In this document: positions 53,836-64,000 of the stretch, piece after piece
Layout of the letters: every line of letters begins with the position of its first letter
How positions within the stretch are numbered: position 1 is the first letter of the stretch
Notes under the pieces: model-generated
Databases searched by the model: none
Told to the model about the DNA's origin: nothing
The model's input: the letters and a program-made list of their open reading frames with translations, nothing else
Position numbers and translations under genes: made by a program
Assembly: GCF_030848805.1 (NCBI RefSeq)
Contig: NC_092362.1
Span: 8,494,439-8,558,438, forward strand
Length of the DNA: 64,000 bases
Reading direction: 5' to 3'
Source: Temnothorax longispinosus
Taxonomy: Eukaryota; Arthropoda; Insecta; Hymenoptera; Formicidae

Positions 53836-55060
53836 TTGAAAGTTTTTAATTTTGGTGGTGGCACTTTTTGAAGGACTGTAACTTTTGAAATATTGGTCGG
53901 AGCGCTTCGGGCCGTAACAGTTTTCGATAGAACTCTTCGGGGGGCGACCAGAACTCCCGTCAGAACTCCCGAAAAAAATTTTTTTAATTTTAGAGGTGAC
54001 ACTTTGAAGGGCTGTAACTTTTGAAATATTGGTCGCAGCGTTTCGGACCCTGATGGTTTTCGATAGAACTCTTCGGGGGGCGACCAGAACTCCCGCGAGA
54101 ACTGCCGATTTCCGAAAAAAAATATTTACCCTTAGGGACTTAAAAAATTTTTGAGGTGTGGCACTTTGGGTGGCTGTAACTTTTGAAATATTAATCGTAG
54201 CGCTTCGGGCCATAATAGTTTTCGATAGAACTCTTCGGGGGGCGACCAGAACTCCCGTCAGAACTCCCAAAAAAAATTTTTTAATTTTAGAGGTGACACT
54301 TTGAAGGGCTGTAACTTTTGAAATATTGGTCGCAGCGCTTCGGACCCTGATAGTTTTTGATAGAACTCTTCGGGGGGCGAACAGAACTCTCGTCAGAACT
54401 ACCGAAAAAAATTTTTTATTTTTAGAGGTGGCACTTTGAAGGGCTATAACTTTTGAAATATTGGTCGGAGCGTTTTGGGCCATAACAGTTTTCGATAAAA
54501 CTCTTCGGGGGACGACCAGAACTCCCGTCAGAACTCCCAAAAGAAATTTTTTAATTTTAGAGGTGACACTTTGAAGGGCTGTAACTTTTGAAATATTGGT
54601 CGCAGCGTTTCGGACCCTGATGGTTTTCGATAGAACTCTTCGGGGGGCGACCAGAACTCCCGCGAGAACTGCCGATTTCCGAAAAAAATATTTACCCTTA
54701 GGGACTTGAAAAATTTTTGAGGTGTGGCACTTTGGGTGGCTGTAACTTTTGAAATATTAATCGTAGCGCTTCGGGCCATAATAGTTTTCGATAGAACTCT
54801 TCGGGGGGCGACCAGAACTCCCGTCAGAACTCCCGAAAAAAATTTTTTAATTTTAGAGGTGACACTTTGAAGGGCTGTAACTTTTGAAATATTGGTCGCA
54901 GCGCTTCGGACCCTGATAGTTTTTGATAGAACTCTTCGGGAGGCGACCAGAACTCCCGCGGGAACTGCCGATTTCCGAAAAAAAAATTTACTCTTAGGAA
55001 CTTAGAAATTTTTCGAAATGGGGCACTTTAAAGGGCTGTAACTTTTGAATTATTGGTCGT
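53836..55060 (-). repeat. Satellite, reverse orientation, clean copies
   Basis: TAACTTTTGAAATATT recurs near 53879, 54014, 54177, 54310, 54447, 54583, 54746 and 54879 (spacings 133-163). Copies are very uniform. Confidence 0.92.
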
Positions 55061-56060
55061 AGCGCTATAAAACCTATTGGGAACTCTAGAACTCATCGAA
55101 ATCTATCCGGAACTACCATAAAAAATTCATTTTTTCAAAAATGGGGGGCGCCGTGAAGTTAACCCCTCATTTTTTAAATGGTGTTTTCGTCATTTTAAAT
55201 AACGGAACTCTTTCTAAAAATTATAGAGAACTCTAGAACTCTTGCTGGAGAATCCAGAACTCTAACAAATTTATCCAAATTTTGAAAAAGGCGGACCAAC
55301 TTCACAGACGGTGAAAGTTTTTCAAGTCCCGAGGTCGAAAATTTTTTTGGAGTTCCGAATAGTTCTGATGGGACTTTTGGACATTTCTCGACGAGTTGTG
55401 ACGAAAAGTCTTATGGCTCAAAGCGATTAGGCCAACGGTTTGCAAGATAACCGACATTTGATCGAGAGATGCTTGAAAGTTTTCTAAGTCCCGGGGTCAA
55501 AAATTTTTTTGGAGTACCGAATAGTTCTGATAGGACTTTTGGACATTTTTCGACGAGTTGTGACGAAAAGTCTTATGGCTCAAAGCGATTAGGCTAATGA
55601 TTTGCAAGATAATCGATATTTGAACGAGAGATGATTGAAATTTTCTTTTGCCAAAAAATTGTTTTTAATTAAAGTAAAAATTTTTTTATGTATCAGGAAC
55701 TCTAGGTAATCGCAAAATAAAACGTTTAAGGCATTCAGAACTACTCGATTTTAAAATAAAATTTTCAAAATTTTTTTTGTTTTTTAATTAACCAAAAAAA
55801 TTTTTTGTGTATCTGGAACTCTAGATAATCGCAAAATGAAGCGTTTAGACCATTCAGAACTATTCGATCTCAAAATTTGATTTAAAAAATCGTGAAGTTG
55901 GCCCCCCTTTTTTCAAAAGGTGTTTTCGTTATCTTAATCGCCAGAACTCTTTTTAAAACTTATCAGGAACTCTTCCTATTGTCCGAAAGAATTCAGAACT
56001 CTAAACAGAACTATATTTGGATCATTGGGGGGGCCAACTTCACACACTCCTTGTTACGGC
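55061..56060. repeat. Diverged satellite relatives
   Basis: Two 160-bp units begin near 55313 and 55474 (GTCCCGAGGTCGAAAATTTTTTTG type), then two units of about 140 bp near 55650 and 55790 with AATTAAA-AAAATTTTTT tracts. The TTTGATCGAGAGAT phrase is shared with the palindrome at 53290. Confidence 0.65.
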
Positions 56061-56479
56061 TCCATTGCACGCTCCATCTTTCTTTGATTGATATATAAAT
56101 AACATATTTGTATAATTGTAGGATAACGATGTGGAACAATTATTGCAGTAAGATATATATTTGTTTATTTAATTTGAAATTTGATTGATTTTTAATAACC
56201 ATTGAATTATTAAATGTATTCTTCTTGTAATAGACGTTTAAACTTTTGCGTTAAAACATCATCGTGTAATAAAACATACAAGAAAAAAATTCTTTGTAAT
56301 ACGTTTATTATTTTTTTTATAATATTTATGTTTTAGATGATTATATAATTTAATAATTTATTTTTTTATATTTAGTAATACAATTATTTTTTTTATGATT
56401 GATATAAGATATTGTGAACATATATGTAAACTAATTGCTATAAATATTATTCTAATTCAAGATAATCGATAGGGAGAAA
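56061..56479. other. AT-rich stretch before gap
   Basis: No gene or repeat recognised. Confidence 0.5.
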
Positions 56480-56979
56480 NNNNNNNNNNNNNNNNNNNNN
56501 NNNNNNNNNNNNNNNNNNNNNNNNNNNNNNNNNNNNNNNNNNNNNNNNNNNNNNNNNNNNNNNNNNNNNNNNNNNNNNNNNNNNNNNNNNNNNNNNNNNN
56601 NNNNNNNNNNNNNNNNNNNNNNNNNNNNNNNNNNNNNNNNNNNNNNNNNNNNNNNNNNNNNNNNNNNNNNNNNNNNNNNNNNNNNNNNNNNNNNNNNNNN
56701 NNNNNNNNNNNNNNNNNNNNNNNNNNNNNNNNNNNNNNNNNNNNNNNNNNNNNNNNNNNNNNNNNNNNNNNNNNNNNNNNNNNNNNNNNNNNNNNNNNNN
56801 NNNNNNNNNNNNNNNNNNNNNNNNNNNNNNNNNNNNNNNNNNNNNNNNNNNNNNNNNNNNNNNNNNNNNNNNNNNNNNNNNNNNNNNNNNNNNNNNNNNN
56901 NNNNNNNNNNNNNNNNNNNNNNNNNNNNNNNNNNNNNNNNNNNNNNNNNNNNNNNNNNNNNNNNNNNNNNNNNNNNNNN
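56480..56979. other. Assembly gap (500 N)
   Basis: Exactly 500 undetermined bases within the satellite domain. Confidence 0.99.
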
Positions 56980-59900
56980 TTTTAGAGGTGGCACTTTGAA
57001 GGGCTGTAACTTTTGAATATTAATCGTAGCGCTTCGGGCCATAATATTTTTTCGATAGAACTCTTCGGGGGGCGAACCAGAACTCCCGTCAGAACTCCCA
57101 AAAAAATTTTTTAATTTTAGAGGTGACACTTGAAGGGCTGTAACTTTTGAAATATTGGTCGCAGCGCTTCGGACCCTGATAGTTTTTGATAGAACTCTTC
57201 AGGGGGCGACCAGAACTCCCGTCAGAACTCCCAAAAGAAATTTTTTAATTTTAAAGGTGACACTTTGAAGGGCTGTAACTTTTGAAATATTAATCGTAGC
57301 GCTTCGGGCCATAATAGTTTTTCGATAGACTCTTCGGGGGCGACCAGAACTCCGTCAGAACTCCCAAAAGAAATTTTTTTAATTTTTAAAGGTGACACTT
57401 TGAAGGGCTGTAACTTTTGAAATATTAATCGTAGCGCTTCGGGCCATAATAGTTTTCGATAGACCTCTTCGGGGGGCGACCAGAACTCCCGTCAGAACTC
57501 CCAAAAGAAATTTTTTTATTTTAGAGGTGACACTTTGAAGGGCTGTAACTTTTGAAATATTGGTCGCAGCGCTTCGGACCCTGATGGTTTTCGATAGAAC
57601 TCTTCGGGGGGCGACCAGAATTCCCGCGAGAACTGCCGATTTCCGAAAAAAAAATTTACCCTTAGGGACTTAAAAAATTTTTGAGGTGTGGCACTTTGGG
57701 TGGCTGTAACTTTTGAAATATTAATCGTAGCGCTTCGGGCCATAATAGTTTTCGATAGAACTCTTCGGGGGGCGACCAGAACTCCCGTCAGAACTCCCAA
57801 AAAATTTTTTAATTTTAGAGGTGACACTTTGAAGGGCTGTAACTTTTGAAATATTGGTCGCAGCGCTTCGGACCCTGATAGTTTTTTGATAGAACTCTTC
57901 GGGGGGCGAACAGAACTCTCGTCAGAACTACCGAAAAAAATTTTTTTATTTTTAGAGGTGGCGTTTTAAAGGGCTGTAACTTTTGAAATATTAATCGTAG
58001 CGTTTCGGGCCATAATAGTTTTCGATAGAACTCTTCGGGGGGCGACCAGAACTCCCGTCAGAACTCCCAAAAAAATTTTTTAATTTTTAAGGTGACACTT
58101 TGAAGGGCTGGTAACTTTTGAATATTGGTCGCAGCGCTTCGGACCCTGATAGTTTTTTGATAGAACTCTTCAGGGGGCGACCAGAACTTCCCGTCAGAAC
58201 TCCCAAAAGAAATTTTTTAATTTTAAAGGTGACACTTTGAAGGCTGTAACTTTTGAAACTATTATCGTAGCGCTTCGGGCCATAATATTTTCGATAGACC
58301 TCTTCGGGGGGCGACCAGAACCTCCGTCCAGAACTCCCAAAAAATTTTTTAATTTTTGAGGTGACACTTGAAGGGCTGTAACTTTTGAAATATTGGTCGC
58401 AGCGCTTTCGGACCCCTGATGGTTTTCGATAGTTTCTCGATAGACCTCTTAGGGCTATTTTTGAGGGTGCACTTTGGTGGCTGTAGACTTTTGAAATATT
58501 AATCGTAGCGCTTCGGGCCATAATAGTTTTCGATAGACCTCTTCGGGGGGCGACCAGAACTCCCGTCAGTAACTCCAAAAAAATTTTTTAATTTTAGATG
58601 TGACACTTGAAGGGCTGTACCTTTTGAAAATATTGGTCGCAGCGCTTCGGACCCTGGTAGTTTTTCGATAGAACTCTTCGGGGGGCGACCAGAACTCCCG
58701 TCGAGAACTGGCCGATTACTCCGAAAAAAATTTTACCCTTTTAAAAATTTTTTAGGTGTGGCACTTTGGGTGGCTGTAACTTTGAAATATTAATCAGTTT
58801 AGCGCTTCGGGGGGCCCATAACTTCCGTCAGACCCCAAAAAAATTTTTGTAATTTTTCGATAGAACAGCGCTTCGGGGGGAACTCTTTCGGGTGGCGACC
58901 AGAACTCCCTTCAGAACTCCCAAAAGAAATTTTTTAATTTTAGAAGTGACAACTTTGAAGGGCTGTAACTTTTGAAATATTAATCGGAAGCGCTTCGGGC
59001 CCATAATAGTTTTCGATAGACCTCTTCCGGGGGCGACCAGAACTCCCGTCAGAACTCCCAAAAGAAATTTTTTAATTTAAAGGTGACACTTTGAAGGGCT
59101 GTAACTTTTTGAAATATTAATCGTAGCGCTTCGGGCCATAATAGTTTTTCGATAGACCTCTTCGGGGGGCGACCAGAACTCCCGTCAGAACTCCCAAAGA
59201 GAATTTTTTTATTTTTAGAGGGACACTTTGAAGGGCTGTACCTTTTTTGAAATATTGGTCGCAGCGCTTCGGACCCTGATGGTTTTCGATAGAACTCTTC
59301 GGGCGAACCAGAAACTTCCCGCGAGAACTGCCGATTTCCGAAAAAAAAATTACCCTTGGGACTTAAAATTTTTGAGGTGTGCACTTTGGGTGCTGTAACT
59401 TTTGAAATATTAATCGTAGCGCTTTCGGGCCATAATAGTTTTTCGATAGAACTCTTCGGGGGGCGACCAGAACTCCCGTCAGAACTCCCAAAAAAAATTT
59501 TTTAATTTTAGAGGTGACACTTTGAAGGGCTGTAACTTTTGAAATATTGGTCGCAGCGCTTCGGACCCTGATAGTTTTTGATAGAACTCTTCGGGGGGCG
59601 AACAGAACTCTCGTCAGAACTACCGAAAAAAAATTTTTATTTTTGAGGTGGCACTTTGAAGTGCTGTAACTTTTGAAATATTAATCGTAGCGCTTCGGGC
59701 CATAATAGTTTTCGATAGAACTCTTCGGAGGGCGACCAGAACTCCCGTCAGAACTCCCAAAAAAAATTTTTTAATTTTAGAGGTGACACTTTGAAGGGCT
59801 GTAACTTTTGAAATATTGGTCGCAGCGCTTCGGACCCTGATAGTTTTTGATAGAACTCTTCAGGGGGCGACCAGAACTCCCGTCAGAACTCCCAAAAGAA

Positions 59901-62900
59901 ATTTTTTAATTTTAGAGGTGACACTTTGAAGGGCTGTAACTTTTGAAATAATTGGTCGCAGCGCGTCGACCCTGATAGTTTTCGATAGACCTCTTCGGGG
60001 GGCGACCAGAACTCCGTCAGAACTCCCAAAAGAAATTTTTAAATTTAAAGGTGACACTTTGAAGCTGTAACTTTTGAAATATTAATCGTAGCGCTTCGGG
60101 CCATAATAGTTTTCGATAGAACTCTTCGGGGGCGACCAGAACTCCCGTCAGAACTCCCCAAAAAAAATTTTTTAATTTTAGAAGTGACACTTTGAAGGGC
60201 TGTAACTTTTGAAATATTGGTCGCAAACTGCTTCGGACCCTGATGGGTTTTCGATAGTAACTCTTCGTGGGGGCGACCAGAACTCCCGCGAGAACTCGAT
60301 GCCGAAAAGAAATATTTTCGGGACTTAAAAATTTTTGCGGTGTGGCATTTGGGGGGCTGTAACTTTTGAAATATTAACGTAGCGCTTCGGTCCATACTAG
60401 TTTTCGATAGAATCGTCCTTCGGGGGGGCTACCAGAACTCCCGTCAGAACTCCCAAAAAAAATTTTTTAATTTTAGAGTTGACACTTTGAAGGGCTGTAA
60501 CTTTGAAATATTGGTCGTAGCGCTTCGGTCCATAATAGTTTTCGATAGAACTCTTCGGGGGGGCGACCAGAACTCCCGTCAGAACTCCCAAAAAAAATTT
60601 TTTTTATTTAGAGGTGCCACTTTGCAGGGCTGTAACTTTTGAAATTTGGTCGCAGCGAAATTCGACCCTGATAGTTTTCGATAGACCTCTTCCGGGGCGA
60701 CCAGAACTCCCGTAAGAACTCCCAAAGAAATTTTTTAATTTTAGAGTTGACACTTTGAAGGGCGTAACTTTTGAAATATTACTCGTAGCGCTTCGGGCCA
60801 TAATAGTTTTTCGATAGACCTCTTCTGGGGGCGACCAGAACTCCCGTCCGAACTCCCAAAAGAATTTTTTAATTTTTAGAGGTGACACGTTGAAGGGCTG
60901 TAACTTTTGAAATATTGGTCGCCAGCGCTTCGGACCCTGATAGTTTTCGAATAGAACTCTTTGGGGGCGACCGAACTCCCGCGAGAACTGCCGATTTCCG
61001 AAAAAAAATTATCCCTAGGGGATTAAAAAATTGTTTGAGAGAAAGGGGGGGGGAGGCGTTGGTTTTGAGGGGGGGTTTTTTCCCTTTGGGTGGGCTGTAA
61101 CTTTTGAAATATTAATCGTAGCGCTTCGGGCCCTAATAGTTTTCGATAGAACTCTTCGGGGGCGACCAGAACTCCCGTCAGAACTCCCAAAAAAAATTTT
61201 TTAATTTTAGAGGTGACACTTTAGGGCTGTAACTTTTTGAAATTTGGTCGCAGCGCTTCGACCCTGTAGTTTTTGAAGAATTTTTTACCGAAAAAAAAGT
61301 TTTTATTTTTGAGGTGACTATTACTTTGAAGGGCGTTTTGTAACTTTTGAAATCCGACCAGAACTCCCGTCGAACTCCCAAGAATTTTTTAATTTTAGAG
61401 TGACACGCTTCGGACCCTGATGGTTTTCGATAGAACTCTTCGGGGGCGACCAGAACTCCCGCGAGAACTGCCCGACCGAAAAAAATATTTACCCTTAGGA
61501 GGGACCTAAAAAAATTTTTGAGGTGTGGCACTTTGGGTGAGCTGTAACTTTTGAAATATTAATCGTAGCGCTTCGGGCCATATAGTTTTCGATAGAACTC
61601 TTCGGGGGGCTACCAGAACTCCCGTCAGAACTCCCAAAAAAATTTTTTAATTTTAGAGGTGACACCTTTGAAGGGCTATAACTTTTTGAAATATTGGTCG
61701 CAGCGCTTCGGACCCTGATAGTTTTTTGATAGAACTCTTCGGGGGGCGAACAGAACTCTCGTCAGAACTACCGAAAAAATTTTTTATTTTTAAGGTGGCA
61801 CTTTGAAGGGCTGTAACTTTGAAATAATTCATCGTAGCGCTTCGGGCCATAATATTTTCGATGAACTCTTCGGGGGGCGACCAGAACTCCCGTCGATAAC
61901 TCCCAAAAAATTTTTTAATTTTTTAGAGGTGACACTTTGAAGGCTGTAACTTTTGAAATATTGGTCCGCAGCGCTTCGGACCCTGATAGTTTTTGATAGA
62001 ACTCTTCGGGGGTCGACCAACTCCCGTCAGAACTACCCAAAAAATTTTTTTAATTTTAGAGGTGACACTTTGAAGGCTGTAACTTTTGAAATATTAATCG
62101 TAGCGCCTTCGGGCCATGATAGTTTTCGATAGAACTCTTCGGGGGGCGACCAGAACTCCCGTCAGAACTCCCAAAAAAAATTTTTTTAATTTTAGAGGTG
62201 ACACTTTGAAGGCTATAACTTTTGAATATTGTCGCAGCGTTTCGGGCCATAATATGTTTTCGATAGAACTCTGTTCAGGGGGGGGCGACCAGAACTCCCG
62301 TCAGAACTCCCAAAAAAAGTTTTTAATTTTAGAGGTGACACTTTGAAGGCTGTAATTTTGAAATTACTCGTAGCGCTTCGGGCCATAATAGTTTTCGATA
62401 GAACTCTTCGGGGGCGACCAGAACTCCCGTCAGAACTCCCAAAAGAATATTTTAAAAATTTTAGATTTTAAGGTACACTGAAGGGCTGTAACTTTTGATC
62501 TGTAGCGCTTCGGCCATAGATAGTTTTGCGATAGATCTCTCGTCGGGGGGCGACCAGAACTCCCGTCAGAACCCCCAAAAAATGTTTTAATTTGTAGAGG
62601 TGACACTTTGAAGTGCTGTAACTTTTGAAATCTTAATCGTAGCGCTTCGGGCCATAATAGTTTTCGATAAACCTCTTCGGGGGCGCCCAGAACTTCCCAA
62701 AAGAATTTTTTTATTTAGCAGGTGACACTTTGCAGGGCTGTAACGTTTGAAATATGGTCGCAGCGCTTCGACCCTGATGGTTTTCGATAGAACTCTTCGG
62801 GGGGCTACCAGAACTCCCGCGAGAACTGCCGATTTCCGAAAAAAAACATTTACCCTTAGGGACTTAAAAATTTTTGAGGTGTGGCACTTTGGTGGCTGTA

Positions 62901-64000
62901 CTTTTGAAATATTAATCGTAGCGCTTCGGCCATAATAGTTTTCGATAGAACTCTTCGGGGGCGACCAGAACTCCCGTCAGAACTCCCAAAAAAAATTTTT
63001 TAATTTTAGAGGTGACACTTTGAAGGCTGTAACTTTTGAAATATTGGTCGCAGCGCTTCGGACCCTGATAGTTTTTTGATAGAACTCTTTCGGGGGCGAA
63101 CAGAACTCTCGTCATAACTACCGAAAAAATTTTTTATTTTTTAGAGGTGGCACTTTGAAGGGCTAGAACTTTTGAAATATTGGTCGGGAGCGTTTTGGGC
63201 CTGAAAGTTTTCGATAAAACTCTTCGGGGGACACCAGAACCCCGTCAGAACTCCCAAAGAAATTTTTTAATTTTAGAGGTGACACTTTGAAAGGGCTGTA
63301 ACTTTTGAAATATTGGTCCCCCCCCCCCGAGCGTTTCGGACCCTGATGGTTTTCGATAGAAATCTTCGGGGGGCGACCAGAACTCCCGCGAGAACTGCCG
63401 ATTTCCGAAAAAAAATATTTACCCTTAGGGACTTCAAAAATTTTGAGGTGGGCACTTTGGGTGGCTGTAACTTTTGAAATATTATCGTAGCGCTTCGGGC
63501 CATAATAGTTTTCGATAGAACTCTTCGGGGGCGACCAGAACTCCGTCAGAACTCCCAAAAAAACTTTTTATTTTAGAGGTGACACTTTGAATGGCTGTAA
63601 CTTTTGAAATATTGGTCGCAGCGCTTCGGACCCTGATGGTTTTTGATAGAACTCTTTCGGGGGGCGAAACAGAACTCTCGTCAGAACTGCCGATTTCCGA
63701 AAAAAAATTTGAAAATTTGAAGTGCTGTAACTTTTTGAAATATTTCGTAGCGCTTACCCTAATAGTTTTCGGAACTCTTCGGAGGGCGACCAGAACTCCG
63801 TCAGAACTACCAAAAACAATTTTTTAAATTTTGAGAGGTGACATTTGAAGGGCTGTAACATTTTTGAAATATTATCGTAGCGCTTTCGGGCCATAAAGTT
63901 TTCGATAGAGGAACTCTTCGGAGGGCGACCAGAACTCCCGTCAGAACTCCCAAAAAAATTTTTTAATTTTAGAGGTGACACTTGAAGGGCTGTAACTTTT
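56980..64000 (-). repeat. Satellite, reverse orientation, indel-rich copies
   Basis: The same unit as 53836-55060, continuing to the window end. From about 58100 on the copies contain frequent one- to few-base indels, in G, C, A and T runs, such as a C10 run near 63319-63328. Open frames listed in this stretch are satellite products. Confidence 0.9.

Overview
The window is nuclear DNA of an insect, most likely an ant or another hymenopteran. It has spliced genes with canonical GT-AG introns, an AT-rich background, dense DNA-transposon debris, a broken Bloom-type RecQ helicase gene, and the Polinton and Transib families common in insects. The insect and ant assignments are inferences from these families. 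No prokaryotic features, rRNA, tRNA or CRISPR array were seen. Two runs of exactly 500 N (49063-49562 and 56480-56979) are assembly gaps.

Layout. 1-17300: AT-rich DNA with decayed transposons: a non-LTR endonuclease fragment, two FLYWCH/MULE transposase copies, a ubiquitin-protease-like scrap, a 400-bp tandem repeat, and many foldback or MITE elements, several inserted into each other. 17310-41863: a transposon nest. A short foldback element with TTA duplications was split by a Ty3-type LTR retrotransposon (195-bp LTRs, ATTA duplication, minus strand). That retrotransposon was then hit twice: by a Transib-type element (18042-21509, CGACG duplication) and by a 15.4-kb Polinton/Maverick (23352-38725, GACCGT duplication). 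41900-46730: remains of a BLM-type helicase gene, with 44-46 kb filled by GC-rich repeats. 46957-49022: 3' part of a CpG-rich Ty3-like element on the minus strand. 49563-64000: a satellite of about 135 bp with palindromic rearrangements and a change of orientation.

The Polinton is the most complete system. It carries a protein-primed family B DNA polymerase and a retroviral-type integrase with chromodomain. Its virion module has a packaging ATPase, an adenain-like protease, a phospholipase A2-like protein, and penton-like and hexon-like capsid proteins. It also has five further element proteins of unknown function. Its terminal repeats start with AG. One frame change interrupts the polymerase at an A run, and a second A run joins the phospholipase-like and protease frames at a sequence that fits a -1 slippery site. 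The other genes are open. The array of about 100-bp repeats between the first two divergent genes has a single further copy beside the right terminal repeat, which suggests a regulatory or terminal role.
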